DNA from: Lysinibacillus sp. FSL K6-0232 | GTDB taxonomy: Bacteria; Bacillota; Bacilli; Bacillales_A; Planococcaceae | DNA length: 64,000 nucleotides | Assembly: GCF_038008325.1 (NCBI RefSeq) | Contig: NZ_JBBOYW010000001.1 | Location: forward strand, 4,105,593-4,169,592 | Direction: 5' to 3' | In this document: in pieces, positions 16,581 to 25,532 of the stretch | Position numbering within the stretch: position 1 is the first letter of the stretch | How the letters are laid out: the number at the start of each line of letters is the position of its first letter | Notes under the pieces: model-generated | Databases searched by the model: none | What the model saw: the letters and a program-made list of their open reading frames with translations, nothing else | What the model was told of the DNA's origin: nothing | Translations under genes and position numbers: made by a program

Positions 16581-17900
16581 CTAGTTGGTGGAAAGCTGCT
16601 GCACTCTGGTCAGAATGTCTGAAAAGAAGCGCGCATAGACGAAGCTGGACGCTAATTTGAAATGCAGGTAACGACCAGATTTTACAAGTTTACTGGCAAC
16701 TTTAATTAACCGTGTGCGAATGGTTTGGATTTGAAGCCCATTTTTCGCAGATGGAAACGTTAATGTACGTAACCAATTCGTTAAATTGTAGGCGAGTAAA
16801 CTGATCATCATGCGTGCTTCGTTCACTTGGAAATCATGGCTTTTCATTTGATCGAATCCGAAGCCATCTTTCGCCTCTTTAATGAAGTTTTCCATTGCGC
16901 CACGTTTTTGATAGGACGTGAGAATGGCTTCCGGTGAAAAGGCAGTTTCGCTTAAATTTGTGACGAAAAAGGCATGGGTGAAGAACAGTTCACCTGCTGG
17001 GCGTGTAGACTGAATAATGATGCGACGTGACGTATTCCATGAACCAGCCTGATAGATTGACTCCTCCACATAACGTTCGGCTTTTGTGACATCACGGATT
17101 TCAGATGTTGGATGTAGTTCTTCCGCAAGTGCTTTCAGTCTGGCGTTCGACTTTAAACGAATGATGTAATAGACCGATTCATCTTCGCAAAGTTTGTATA
17201 AGTCGGGTACTGCGAAGCCGCTATCACCACGCACGAGTGTTGTCGTTTCGGGAAAGTTTTCGTTGTAATGATCCAGTAAAGGGCGGACAAATTCCACGAC
17301 ACCGTTTGATGTATACCTATTCCCTGGGCGTAGCTGCGCTTTTAAAAAATCACCGGTGAAGCCGTCAAACGCAACGAGTGGATGAAAGCCGACTGTGCCG
17401 TAATGGCTATTGTATGAGGCATTTTCTTGCTTGCCATATGTATCCGCATGAGACGAATCCAGATCAATTAAAAGAGTCGTCGATTGACGTAACTGATGCA
17501 CCCGGTCCAGTAGTTCTTGATTCGCCGCTTGAAGTTGTTGGAGTGCCTGTTTGTCAAAGCGTTTGAAAAATCGAGATAAAGATGGCTGAGATGCAAGTGC
17601 TGGTTTTCCAAGTACACGCGTGAAAACTGGATCGTGCGTTAATGTATCCGCTGCGTCATCCTCGTGATAGCCTGCGATGAGCTGATATATTTTTTGACGA
17701 AGAAGTTCCATATTGTCATGGATACAGTAAGAACGCTCATCTTTTAAGTGAAGGTGTTTGGCGATTGTTTTGGAAAAGCCGATTTTTTCATCGAACTCAC
17801 GGAAGATAAATTGGCCTGTATCAGAAGAAAGCTCACCTCCATCGTGAGTTAATTTCAGTTGGTGATTGAAATGAAGTGTTGTTTGCGGTAATCTAATCAT
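16581..17900 (-). CDS. IS1380-family transposase
   Basis: A 439-aa DDE transposase. The N terminus has LTHDGGELSSDTGQFIFREFD, typical of the family (partly quoted); catalytic acids lie in LIDLDSSHADTYG, LVRGDSGFAVPDLY and ENFIKEAKDGFGFDQ. The ATG at 17900 has AAAGGATTC upstream. Full length with no stop or frameshift, so probably functional. Confidence 0.9.
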   Translation of the reverse strand: MIRLPQTTLHFNHQLKLTHDGGELSSDTGQFIFREFDEKIGFSKTIAKHLHLKDERSYCIHDNMELLRQKIYQLIAGYHEDDAADTLTHDPVFTRVLGKPALASQPSLSRFFKRFDKQALQQLQAANQELLDRVHQLRQSTTLLIDLDSSHADTYGKQENASYNSHYGTVGFHPLVAFDGFTGDFLKAQLRPGNRYTSNGVVEFVRPLLDHYNENFPETTTLVRGDSGFAVPDLYKLCEDESVYYIIRLKSNARLKALAEELHPTSEIRDVTKAERYVEESIYQAGSWNTSRRIIIQSTRPAGELFFTHAFFVTNLSETAFSPEAILTSYQKRGAMENFIKEAKDGFGFDQMKSHDFQVNEARMMISLLAYNLTNWLRTLTFPSAKNGLQIQTIRTRLIKVASKLVKSGRYLHFKLASSFVYARFFSDILTRVQQLSTN

Positions 17901-17987
17901 GAGAAGAATCCTTTCTTTTGGTTAGTTCTTGGTCGATTTAACCTTAACAGAAATGGATTCTTTTTTCATTTTTTTAGTGAAAAAGAG

Positions 17988-18029
17988 AATCCCACAGGAA
18001 AGGCGATAAATCGCCTTTCCTGTGGGATT
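17988..18029. terminator. Perfect 20-bp hairpin downstream of the orphan gene
   Basis: AATCCCACAGGAAAGGCGAT and its exact complement are separated by two bases. On the minus strand it is followed by CTCTTTTTC, so it fits a strong terminator for the gene ending at 18050. Confidence 0.7.
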
Positions 18030-18049
18030 TTGTATTTGGGTGTGAATAA

Positions 18050-18985
18050 TTAGGGTTGAATATCATTAATATTTATCTGGGAATTAATTTGGTGAACTAG
18101 ACTATCTAAAATTAGCGAAAGATGATGCAAACCAACCATCCCAATTTTCTTTTTAAACTTTAGACAAATTTGAATTTTATCATTTGTAAACTTGCCCAAT
18201 CCGATTGATTTTAACGTCGAGTTAAATATCACGATATTCTCCAATTTTGAGGTCAGTACTGTATTTGCTGATAACCCATCTACAAGTAATGAAATCTGTT
18301 TAATTTTGAACTTAGCAGGTTTAATGTACTTTTTCTTAGGGAGAACCTCATTATTACTTTCACCAGTTGTTAGGTAATGGACTGTTTCATAGATCTCAAA
18401 TGGTAATTTTAATTTCATTAATTCTGATACCAATTTTGAAATTTCTTCTCTTTCTTCGAAATATAAATTATTCAATGTAACAATTCCTTCGATTCCCGTT
18501 TCGATATGATCATAATAAGAAAAATCCAATCGAACTATAAAGTATTTTGAAGTTGTTAGATAACTAATATCTGCAACATTTTGAGCAATATTTAGAAATT
18601 TTTTCACCTTAGGTATATCAGTCATAATAACATTCTTAGAGAATACAAATATTAATTCGCCTTGGGTACACCAATACTCCATATTTTTAATAGGATTCTT
18701 ACAAAATTCACTTGTATAATCACCTTGTAATACATAGATACTTTTATCCTCACTATATTTTTTTACAAATCTCATATAAGGTTGCTGTTTTTTAAGTAGC
18801 GGAATAACCTCTATATCCAAGTCATTCCCTTCCCTAAATACCTTTGCAGACGACCAATTTACATGAGTTAATTCATCTAGTAATAAATCTGCATACTGTT
18901 TTTCCTTTACACGACCTACTTTTAAGTATTCCTTATTCTTTTCCATTACTTTTGGAAACACATATTGTTTTGCAGCATTCATCAT
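18050..18985 (-). CDS. Unrecognised 311-aa E1 protein
   Basis: The ATG at 18985 follows AAAGGTGATG at good spacing, and the frame is 311 codons with the A/T-rich codon use of its neighbours. It is Lys/Ile-rich with no signal peptide or membrane span. One can see a basic patch (LPKKKYIKPAKFKIKQ, about 220-235) and several beta-type hydrophobic stretches. I do not recognise a family. It is flanked by the IS1380 copy and a 1-kb poorly coding stretch, and has its own terminator. Confidence 0.6.
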   Translation of the reverse strand: MMNAAKQYVFPKVMEKNKEYLKVGRVKEKQYADLLLDELTHVNWSSAKVFREGNDLDIEVIPLLKKQQPYMRFVKKYSEDKSIYVLQGDYTSEFCKNPIKNMEYWCTQGELIFVFSKNVIMTDIPKVKKFLNIAQNVADISYLTTSKYFIVRLDFSYYDHIETGIEGIVTLNNLYFEEREEISKLVSELMKLKLPFEIYETVHYLTTGESNNEVLPKKKYIKPAKFKIKQISLLVDGLSANTVLTSKLENIVIFNSTLKSIGLGKFTNDKIQICLKFKKKIGMVGLHHLSLILDSLVHQINSQININDIQP

Positions 18986-19668
18986 TTCAAAACATCACCT
19001 TTCAGAAAATTCCGTTCTTTTTTATAAGCATTTAAAGGTATCATTAGTCATCAAATAAGTTATTTTAATATCATCATACAAATCAAAAATAACTGTTCTT
19101 TATTACCTATCCTTAATCGACAATTCATCTAAAAACCTTTAATACCAATGCCTATGCAACAGAATATATATGACTTAAGACGAAAGCGCAACTTATTTTA
19201 TAGTTAAAAAATCCCAAAATATTATTTAAAAATAATAAATATTTCTCTTTTCTAAAATTCACTTTCTCTTTTGTAAAGGAATATCGTAGCCATAAACCAT
19301 TAAATCACTTTTAGTAAGGAAAATCGTATCTTCCCGAGCGAAGAGCTGTAAGTATAAGTATTACTTAGGCTTATCACATTTCTCTTATTAGACCTCAATA
19401 AAAGAAAATAGGATTTCATATATGTGACAATTTTGTGTACATAATATTCATCCCTATTTTGCTTAACAAAAAAAGAGTAATGGTTCATGGTGGGCATGAA
19501 CATTACTCTCCCATATTAAGTAATTGAAAGGAAATACAACTTCCTTATCTATTGCTTTTGAAATGAACTTCAATCCAGCCAATAGACAGGAATGGAAAAG
19601 GTAAAATATTAATTTCAGACGTATTGAGGGGATTGAAAAAGCCTTTATAAAATTCGAGAAATCCTTGA

Positions 19669-19791
19669 TTATAAATGTAGATCCTTAAACATGAGATGAT
19701 TTACTGTTATCTTTCCTCCATCTTTATTAAATATTTCTACAATGATAACTGAAAATATCCCTATACATGTGCCAACCACAAAATAATTCAA
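19669..19791 (-). CDS. 40-aa small membrane protein candidate
   Basis: A TTG start at 19791 lies 8 bp after GAGGAG in the end of the preceding small ORF. The 40-residue product has the membrane-type segment YFVVGTCIGIFSVIIVEIF. It forms a two-gene unit with the 37-aa ORF. Function unknown. Confidence 0.35.
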   Translation of the reverse strand: MNYFVVGTCIGIFSVIIVEIFNKDGGKITVNHLMFKDLHL

Positions 19792-19792
19792 A

Positions 19793-19906
19793 TCATTTCT
19801 CCTCTCTTTGTTTGCTACAAAGCATCACTAATATGGAAATTCCAAAAAATACGCCTTGCTTGAATAATTCAATTTGATTTAGATTTTTATTTTTACAATC
19901 AGCCAT
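19793..19906 (-). CDS. 37-aa small membrane protein candidate
   Basis: The ATG at 19906 has an excellent GGGGGGAGAGG ribosome site. The product (MADCKNKN...KQREEK) has one hydrophobic segment, VFFGISILVMLC. The following ORF begins where this one ends, suggesting coupling. Possible roles include a holin-like or type I toxin-like peptide, but nothing specific supports either. Confidence 0.4.
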   Translation of the reverse strand: MADCKNKNLNQIELFKQGVFFGISILVMLCSKQREEK

Positions 19907-20054
19907 CCTCTCCCCCCTTTCAATCAAAATTTAACTCAGAAAAATGAGGATAACGTAAAACAAACATAGGCTCTGCGCTGAATCTCTATTAGAATTTTTA
20001 ATTTACATAAAATTAGATGAAAACTTGCTTATTAACACAAAGTTACCTCTCTTT

Positions 20055-20132
20055 TCAGGAGTTAAAATTTTGAACCAATATATCATTTACTAGCCAAACT
20101 TCATGAAAATTTTCACCACCTGTTTCTATATA
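20055..20132 (-). pseudogene. Truncated third copy of the small RadC-linked gene
   Basis: The minus strand reads IETGGENFHEVWLVNDILVQ... to a TGA at 20055, matching the last 25 residues of the 96-aa gene at 23735-24025 (IETGSESLYEVWLVNDKLVP). The match is cut at 20132 by the left end of the IS630 element. The sequence downstream of the stop is also similar to that downstream of 23735. The rest of this copy is not on the other side of the insertion, so a deletion accompanied or followed it. Confidence 0.8.
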
Positions 20133-21323
20133 TACGGTGAAAGAAAATTAGAGTTTCAAGCACAGCCTATTCACCGTATTTTCAGGTGTTTGATTAATCA
20201 TTTGGATAAAGCCTTGGACAGCACGTTGAATCTTTCCGACATTTGAGTAAAAGACATTGTGGATCACCGTTGTCTTCATCCATTTCCACAGTCCTTCGAT
20301 TAAATTTAAATTGGGACTGTACGGCGGAAGGAACAGAAATTCAAAGAAATCTTGATACTTTTCTAAAAATGGTTGAATCAATTTCGCATGGTGTATGCGC
20401 GCATTGTCTAATACCATCACGATGCGTTCATTCGGATAACGAGCGATGACTTTTTCTAAAAAACTTAGGAATTCAACAGCGGTATATTGTTCTTCTTGCA
20501 CGCAAAATACATCGCCCGTTTCGTAATCCAATGTACCAATTAGCTTAACCCCTTGATGTCGGCCATATGTTGGAATGATTTTTTGTTGACCTTTAAGAAA
20601 CCACGTGTTGGAAATCGCTTGGTAATCACGGATCATTGACTCGTCTTCAAATAAAATACGATCAATTTGACCATGAATTAGTTTTTTTTCGCCTGTTCAA
20701 ATTTTTCAAGGAAAACTGCTTGTTTGAGGGGGTCTGCTTTTTCCAATGTATACGTTGGTTTCGTATAACTTAAACCAAGACGGTACAATAAATCACGTGT
20801 CCCACGTACAGAAAAAGACACACCAAATGTTCGCTCAATCCAATCGCGAAGAAGAGGCGCTGTCCAGTTCATTTCAACGGGAAAACCAGCATCTTTAGGC
20901 GTTTGGTTGACAATTGTCGCGACGACTCGTGCTTCTTGTTCAGCCGTTAAATGACGCTTTCGACCAGGTTGTTTTTTACGTCCAAGTCCAGCGATCCCTT
21001 TTTCACAATAAGCTTTGCGATAATTGAACAGCGTCGCTAAAGAAAGACCTGTATAGTCGACAATTTTTTCATACGATTCGCCGGAAAGTAACATATAAAT
21101 CACTTGGTAGCGAACGAACATTTTATGATTGTTTTCTTCTTTCATGACAAGCTTTAATTCTTCTAAAGCAGCAGGAATGTGTATTGCATAATAAAAGTGC
21201 AGACTAGTGCAGCGAATTTGTACAGAGTCTAGCACTTTTTTAGTGCAAAAAAATAGACTTGCCAGCCACCCCAAGTCACTCTACTGTTAAAGTGTCGAAT
21301 TTTACCAGTGGAGGTTTGAAAGG

Positions 21324-22754
21324 ATGCTAGCAATGTCTGAAGTTAATTGTATCAAAACATTACGAAATGAAAAAGGATTATCGATTACTGAAATCGCCAA
21401 TACAATGCAAGTCAATTGGCGTACTGCCAAGAAATACGGTGATGGGGATCAGTTGCCGCAGGAGAAAACTCACCTGAAAAAAGGCATGATGTACGACGAA
21501 AAATGGGGAGAAATCGTAGTTGATTGGTTAGAAGAGGATTTAAAACTAAAGAAAAAATTACGCCGTACAAACAAGAAAATGCTTGAGGATCTAGTAAAGA
21601 TGGGATTCAAAGGTTCTTACAGAACGCTTTGTAATTTTATTCAAGAATGGAAAGCAACAGAAGAAGAGGAAGCAGATAAAGGGCATGAACGTTTAAATCA
21701 TCCAGGAGGAGAAGCACAGGTAGACTTCGGTGTAATGGAGGCTGTTCAAGATGGGGAAATTATTGATGTTCACGCATTAGTCATGTCATTCCCTGCAAGT
21801 AATACAGCATTTGCGGTGCCGATGCCTGGTGAAAACTTAGAATGTTTTTTAGGTGGACTTCAAATGTTGTTTAAACAGGCTGGTGGTATTCCTTTGAGCA
21901 TTCGAATTGATAACCTAACACCTGCGGTGAAAAAAGTAAGAAAAGGAGATTCAGAGGCCCAATTAACCGAAGCCTTCCGACATTTCCAACAATATTACGG
22001 CTTTAAAGTGCAAGTGTGTAACCCACGCAAAGGAAATGAAAAAGGTCATGTAGAAAGAAAGGTTGGCTATGTACGCTATAATTTCTTTAGCTTGCCACCT
22101 GTCATTAAAGACCTTGAGGATTTAGGAAATCAATTAGAACAGCAGTTAGCAAATGATCGTCAACGAATTCATTATAAAAAGGAAGTACTGATTGATGAGC
22201 TATGGCAGCTTGAACAAAAGCAATTGATCAAATTACCTGAAGAACCATATCCGATATTTAAGCAGTTTCTGATAAAGTTTAATAAGTATAATGAATTCAA
22301 GCTTGATGGACATTTGATTCATGTACCAAGAGCAAGGAACTACGTCCAACTTTCTTGTGTGACATATTGGGATTCGTATAAAGTCATCACAAATGACGGT
22401 GAAATTCTATTATCTGATGCCCGTCCTTATATGAGAAAACGCCGTTTTATTCCTTGGAAGGAGATTTTAAAAGATTGGTTGAAAAAACCACGTGTTGTAG
22501 GGCATTCTCGTTATTCAAACTATTTACCAGCGCGTATTAAAGAGTATTTAACAGTGCCTTCGCTTGCCTTAAGAAAACAACGGATTAATGAATTACTGAC
22601 GCTTTTACTCACACATGATATGAATGACATTGATCAAAACTTTTATAGTTATATTGGACGTGAGGTAGAAGAGACAGAACACCCTTACGGTGTGAATTGG
22701 ACAGAATATGATGCCTTATCGCCAAAAGGAACGGAGGCGTTGAATCATGAATGA
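21324..22754 (+). CDS. istA: IS21 transposase IstA
   Basis: A 476-aa IS21 transposase: N-terminal helix-turn-helix (SITEIANTMQVNWRTAKKY), then an rve/DDE domain with Asp in AQVDFGVME, Asp in IRIDNLTPAV and Glu in GHVERKVGYVRYN. The ATG at 21324 follows GGAGG and AAAGG. It overlaps istB by 8 bp, which implies translational coupling, as usual for IS21. Confidence 0.92.
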   Translation: MLAMSEVNCIKTLRNEKGLSITEIANTMQVNWRTAKKYGDGDQLPQEKTHLKKGMMYDEKWGEIVVDWLEEDLKLKKKLRRTNKKMLEDLVKMGFKGSYRTLCNFIQEWKATEEEEADKGHERLNHPGGEAQVDFGVMEAVQDGEIIDVHALVMSFPASNTAFAVPMPGENLECFLGGLQMLFKQAGGIPLSIRIDNLTPAVKKVRKGDSEAQLTEAFRHFQQYYGFKVQVCNPRKGNEKGHVERKVGYVRYNFFSLPPVIKDLEDLGNQLEQQLANDRQRIHYKKEVLIDELWQLEQKQLIKLPEEPYPIFKQFLIKFNKYNEFKLDGHLIHVPRARNYVQLSCVTYWDSYKVITNDGEILLSDARPYMRKRRFIPWKEILKDWLKKPRVVGHSRYSNYLPARIKEYLTVPSLALRKQRINELLTLLLTHDMNDIDQNFYSYIGREVEETEHPYGVNWTEYDALSPKGTEALNHE

Positions 22755-23469
22755 AGCGATTTTAACGCTCTGTAAGCAATTGAGATTGGCTTATGTGGCA
22801 GAAGCTATTAAAGTGGTACCTTTTACCGATCCAGAAGAATATATTTATCAAATTTTATTAAAAGAGCAGCTTGGCAGAGAACAAGCAAAAATAGCGCGTA
22901 ATTTGAAGCAGGCACGTTTTATCGATACGAAGACGCTTGAAAGTTACCAGTGGCATAAAGATATTTGTTTACCTAGCCATTTAACAAAAGATGAATTAGA
23001 GCGACTAGATTTCATTCGAAGAAAAGAGAATATCATTTTAGTTGGAGCACCTGGAACAGGTAAAACTCATTTAGCTTCTGCACTTGGACGAAAAGCTTGT
23101 GAACAAGGATTTGAAGTGCGTTTTTATCGCGTTTCACATTTGGTTGAAGAATTAGAGCAAGCACTCCTTGTAGGGAAATTAAAGCAATTTAGAAGTAAAT
23201 TAGAGAAAGTTGATTTAATGATTTTAGATGAAATGGGTTATTTGCCTTTTGGTAAAGAAGGAGCAGAATTACTGTTTCAAATTATTTCAGAGTTCTATGA
23301 ACAAAAGAGCTTGATTATCACATCAAATTTAGAATTTAGTCAGTGGAACCGCATTTTCTCGGATTCACGTTTAACGGCAGCTCTGGTGGATCGTTTGATT
23401 CACCACGCCCATATTATTTCATACACGGGTCAGAGCTTCCGTTTAACCAATGCGTTGTCGAGAAAATAG
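22747..23469 (+). CDS. istB: IS21 helper ATPase IstB
   Basis: A 240-aa AAA+ ATPase with Walker A GAPGTGKTHLA and Walker B LMILDEMGYLPF. IstB assembles on target DNA and directs IstA to it. Its ATG lies inside the end of istA. Complete and apparently functional. Confidence 0.93.
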   Translation: MNEAILTLCKQLRLAYVAEAIKVVPFTDPEEYIYQILLKEQLGREQAKIARNLKQARFIDTKTLESYQWHKDICLPSHLTKDELERLDFIRRKENIILVGAPGTGKTHLASALGRKACEQGFEVRFYRVSHLVEELEQALLVGKLKQFRSKLEKVDLMILDEMGYLPFGKEGAELLFQIISEFYEQKSLIITSNLEFSQWNRIFSDSRLTAALVDRLIHHAHIISYTGQSFRLTNALSRK

Positions 23470-23734
23470 AGAAAATATTGGGTGGCAATGCTCTGTATTT
23501 TTCGTTGCAATTCTCTGCACTTTTCTCTTGCAAAATACAAGGAATTTGTTCTTCAGGAATTAGGACAATTTTACGCATCATTTTTCTCCGTTTCATATCT
23601 ATTAAGAATAGTATACAGGAAAACGAAGAAAAAGAGTGTAAGTCTAAAAGTTAATCACCTTATATATATTAAAATTTTTAAATTACATAAAATTAGATGA
23701 AAACTTGTTTCTTAATACAAAGTTATTTCTCTTT

Positions 23735-24025
23735 TCAGGAGTTATAATTTGGAACTAATTTATCATTTACTAGCCAAACCTCATATAAACTTTCACTTCC
23801 TGTTTCTATTAGCATTAATGTAAAGTAGTTCCCTTCTACATCTGTATAGTTGGCACTATGACAGAGAATTGGTGCTGGTACAAAGGCAATCATATAAGGT
23901 GGTACAAGTTCCTCATCTATTTCCTCATGAGTAAAGCTCATTGTTTCATAGCCTACTTCATGGAGTGGGATTTTCTTTCCTAGTTTTCTCTCCAATACTT
24001 CTGTCAATCGTTGGATTGCTTCCAC
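23735..24025 (-). CDS. Small RadC-linked protein, copy A (96 aa)
   Basis: The GTG at 24025 lies 9 bp after AAGGAGG; longer frames upstream have no ribosome site, and the sister gene begins at the matching residue. The product is acidic, with an N-terminal helix (RLTEVLERKLGK), then HEEIDEELVPPYMI, SANYTDVEGNYFTL and YEVWLVNDKLVP. It is about half identical to copy B at 25145-25450, and a third truncated copy lies at 20055. Each copy follows a RadC gene on the same strand. I do not recognise the family; linkage to RadC suggests a shared role in the SCC-like element. Confidence 0.7.
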   Translation of the reverse strand: MEAIQRLTEVLERKLGKKIPLHEVGYETMSFTHEEIDEELVPPYMIAFVPAPILCHSANYTDVEGNYFTLMLIETGSESLYEVWLVNDKLVPNYNS

Positions 24026-24060
24026 TTTCAATAACCTCCTTATTTTTATGAACATAAAAA

Positions 24061-24090
24061 GCCCTAACATCCATTTCAGATGTTAGAGCC
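24061..24090 (-). terminator. Terminator after RadC copy 1
   Basis: On the minus strand GCTCTAACATC and GATGTTAGGGC pair across a 7-nt loop and are followed by TTTTTATG. It lies between the radC stop (24109) and the start of small-gene copy A. Confidence 0.75.
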
Positions 24091-24108
24091 TATTTATCAT
24101 TTAAAGCT

Positions 24109-24564
24109 TTATCCTTTTTCAAAATAACCACTCTCCTTCATTGAAACATAGCTATCATCACCTAACACAATATGGTCAAGCATTTCAACTCCAACAACTA
24201 AACCTGCCTCTACTAAACGTTTGGTAACGGCAATATCCTCTTGGCTTGGTGTTGGGTCGCCTGATGGATGTGGATGGCAACAGATGATGGAAGCAGCATT
24301 GCTTAAAATGGCTGTTTTCAGTACCTCTCTAGGATGAACTATGGAGAGATTCAAACTCCCTATGTGTGCAACAGTGATGTTTGTTGGCTGATTTTTCACA
24401 TCAAGGCACATGACCACAAAATACTCTCGGTCTACCTCACCTAAAAATTCCTTGAACAGCTCGTAGCAATCTTGTGGACTACGAATGCGACGATTTTTGT
24501 ACAACATGCTAGTTTCTCTCACTAATTTGATGGATACAATGTCTACTCGTTTCGATGGTTGCAT
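24109..24564 (-). CDS. RadC-like JAB-domain protein, copy 1
   Basis: A 151-aa protein from the ATG at 24564 (MQPSKRVDIVS), chosen because AGGAGG lies just upstream and the sister gene starts identically. It consists of the RadC C-terminal JAB/MPN domain with the metal-binding motif CCHPHPSGDPTPSQED; the helix-hairpin-helix of full-length RadC is missing. Such short RadC proteins are common on mobile elements, including SCC. Despite the name, a repair role is doubtful. It is a tandem paralogue of the gene at 25533. Confidence 0.88.
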   Translation of the reverse strand: MQPSKRVDIVSIKLVRETSMLYKNRRIRSPQDCYELFKEFLGEVDREYFVVMCLDVKNQPTNITVAHIGSLNLSIVHPREVLKTAILSNAASIICCHPHPSGDPTPSQEDIAVTKRLVEAGLVVGVEMLDHIVLGDDSYVSMKESGYFEKG

Positions 24565-24626
24565 ATAAATTCCTCCTAAAATGTATTCAAGGAAATAATA
24601 TATGTTCATATTTTTAGTTGAAACAT

Positions 24627-25148
24627 TTAGTCAACTTGCTCTACGGATGGTATGTCATAGGGAACTAATTTCCATTCATTTTTTACCGCTGGATACAAAG
24701 GATGAAAACCTCTTCTCCCTTTTGAACTTTCAATTTGAAGAATATTTACCTTCTTATCAAGTAAAATTGCTATAATCATATGCAAACGTTTTAGTGCTTC
24801 TTTATTGCTTTCAATACCTGTACCTGCTGCAATAATTACATCTTCTACACGCTGAACTTCTTCTTGGACATACTTTAAATTTTCAATAGCAGAATCATTT
24901 GTATTTGCACCAGCAATTGTAGGAAATAAATTCATTATACTAACTGAGCCATAATCTAATTTTGCTAAGTTATTTATTACATACATCGTAGTTTGATCCT
25001 GTACGATTTCATTTGCATCACCAGCATTTTTCATGATTATAAGAGCTGGCTTTTTATTTTTATCCCATTCTTTTTTTACAACATACTTATTGGCTAACTT
25101 ATCATCATAAATGACTTCGGTTTTTATTGTGCTTTTAATTACCTTCAA
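24627..25148 (-). CDS. DUF1643 family protein
   Basis: A 173-aa protein with the DUF1643 pattern: NKYVVKKEWDKNKKPALIIMKN, then ADANEIVQDQTT-type segment (here AGDANEIVQDQTT), YGSVSIMNLFPT, DVIIAAGTG and GFHPLYP near the end. DUF1643 genes occur in the conserved part of staphylococcal SCC elements next to ccr genes, which supports the SCC-like reading. The start is a TTG at 25148 that overlaps the stop of the preceding small gene (TTGA), so it is probably read by coupling. Molecular function unknown. Confidence 0.75.
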   Translation of the reverse strand: MKVIKSTIKTEVIYDDKLANKYVVKKEWDKNKKPALIIMKNAGDANEIVQDQTTMYVINNLAKLDYGSVSIMNLFPTIAGANTNDSAIENLKYVQEEVQRVEDVIIAAGTGIESNKEALKRLHMIIAILLDKKVNILQIESSKGRRGFHPLYPAVKNEWKLVPYDIPSVEQVD

Positions 25149-25450
25149 GTTTCTTCATTCCTTTCTGTAAATTGAGGAACCACCTTATCATCAATTAACC
25201 AAACTTCATAAGGTGATGTATTCTCTATTTCAATGGAAATGAGCGTATAATAATTACCTTCATCATCGGTATAATTTGCACAATCACAAATAACTGGTTC
25301 TGCTAATTTTGATATAACACTCATTGGAACCATTTCCGTATCTATCTCTTCATGCATTAGACTGACTGTTTCATAACCTATATCTTGAAGCTCGATTTCC
25401 TTCCCTAACTTCTGTTCTAAAACTTCTGCTAGTCTTATTAATGCTCTCAT
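25145..25450 (-). CDS. Small RadC-linked protein, copy B (101 aa)
   Basis: The ATG at 25450 has GGGAG upstream. The product (MRALIRLAEVLEQKLGK...) is a paralogue of copy A, with the same blocks: GYETVSLMHEEID, CANYTDDEGNYYTL and YEVWLIDDKVVPQF. It sits directly after RadC copy 2 and overlaps the DUF1643 start. Family not recognised; acidic and probably cytoplasmic. Confidence 0.72.
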   Translation of the reverse strand: MRALIRLAEVLEQKLGKEIELQDIGYETVSLMHEEIDTEMVPMSVISKLAEPVICDCANYTDDEGNYYTLISIEIENTSPYEVWLIDDKVVPQFTERNEET

Positions 25451-25480
25451 TTACATCACTCCCATTCCTCCAAAATAAAA

Positions 25481-25511
25481 AGCCCCAGCATCTCTAATGG
25501 ATGCTAGGACT
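25481..25511 (-). terminator. Terminator after RadC copy 2
   Basis: On the minus strand AGTCCTAGCATC pairs with GATGCTGGGGCT, followed by TTTTTATTTT. It has the same position and a related sequence to the terminator after RadC copy 1, as expected if the two gene pairs arose by duplication. Confidence 0.75.
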
Positions 25512-25532
25512 CAAATATTAAAAATCTTCATT

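Larger units (their letters stand above)
16344..18049 (-). mobile_element. IS1380-family insertion sequence, ends unresolved
   Basis: The span holds one IS1380 transposase plus flanks. I could not fix the terminal repeats. The best candidate pair is CTTAAAAAATGGGAA on the left (about 16507) and the complement of TTCATTTTTTTAG on the right (about 17965), which is only weakly alike. The true element is therefore probably near 16500-17980. The left flank (16344-16500) holds the helicase ribosome site and no recognisable gene. Confidence 0.6.
18986..20054. other. Weakly coding 1.07-kb stretch in E1
   Basis: A/T-rich DNA with no conserved gene recognised. It contains a 67-codon minus-strand frame (19300-19503) with a marginal GGAG and unusual composition, which I do not call. 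It also contains the two small membrane-type ORFs annotated separately, and near 19990-20054 sequence very similar to the region downstream of the small gene at 23735, which shows a local duplication. Confidence 0.5.
21178..23539 (+). mobile_element. IS21-family insertion sequence (2362 bp)
   Basis: The first and last 26 bp are inverted repeats matching at 21 positions and share AAAAGTGCAGA. A 5-bp direct repeat AGGAA flanks it (21173-21177 and 23540-23544). It carries istA and istB. It is inserted in the 5' part of an IS630 transposase gene. Confidence 0.88.
20148..23596 (-). pseudogene. IS630 transposase, A8 frameshift site, broken by IS21
   Basis: The first coding part runs from a start near 23581 (MMRKIVLIPEEQIP) to the IS21 boundary at 23540. 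It resumes at 21172 (AALEELKLVMKEENN) and goes to a stop at 20678. Deleting IS21 and one AGGAA joins these in frame. The second part (to 20148) is read after a -1 slip on a run of eight A (20682-20689 on the complement), as in other IS630 elements. DDE residues are in LFEDESM, MVLDNARIHHA and NLIEGLWKW. The separately open frame 20678-21274 has a false N terminus read from IS21 sequence. Confidence 0.82.
20133..23662 (-). mobile_element. IS630-family element interrupted by an IS21 element
   Basis: Both ends lie at TA dinucleotides (20133 and 23661). The left end reads CGGTGA and the right-end complement AGGTGA, short imperfect terminal repeats. Without the IS21 insert and its duplication the length would be about 1.16 kb, normal for IS630. 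It has landed in a copy of the small RadC-linked gene. Confidence 0.7.

Noticed and set aside
16344..18049. Exact ends and target duplication of the IS1380 copy
   Set aside because: Only weak candidate terminal repeats were seen; the 20-bp hairpin at 17988-18029 fits the neighbouring gene's terminator better than an IS end.
19300..19503. 67-aa minus-strand frame in E1
   Set aside because: Marginal ribosome site, odd Tyr/Ser/Asn-rich composition and no similar gene recognised.
20678..21274. 198-aa frame as a complete IS630 OrfA
   Set aside because: Its first 33 or so residues are read from the left end of IS21; the real N terminus lies at 23540-23596.
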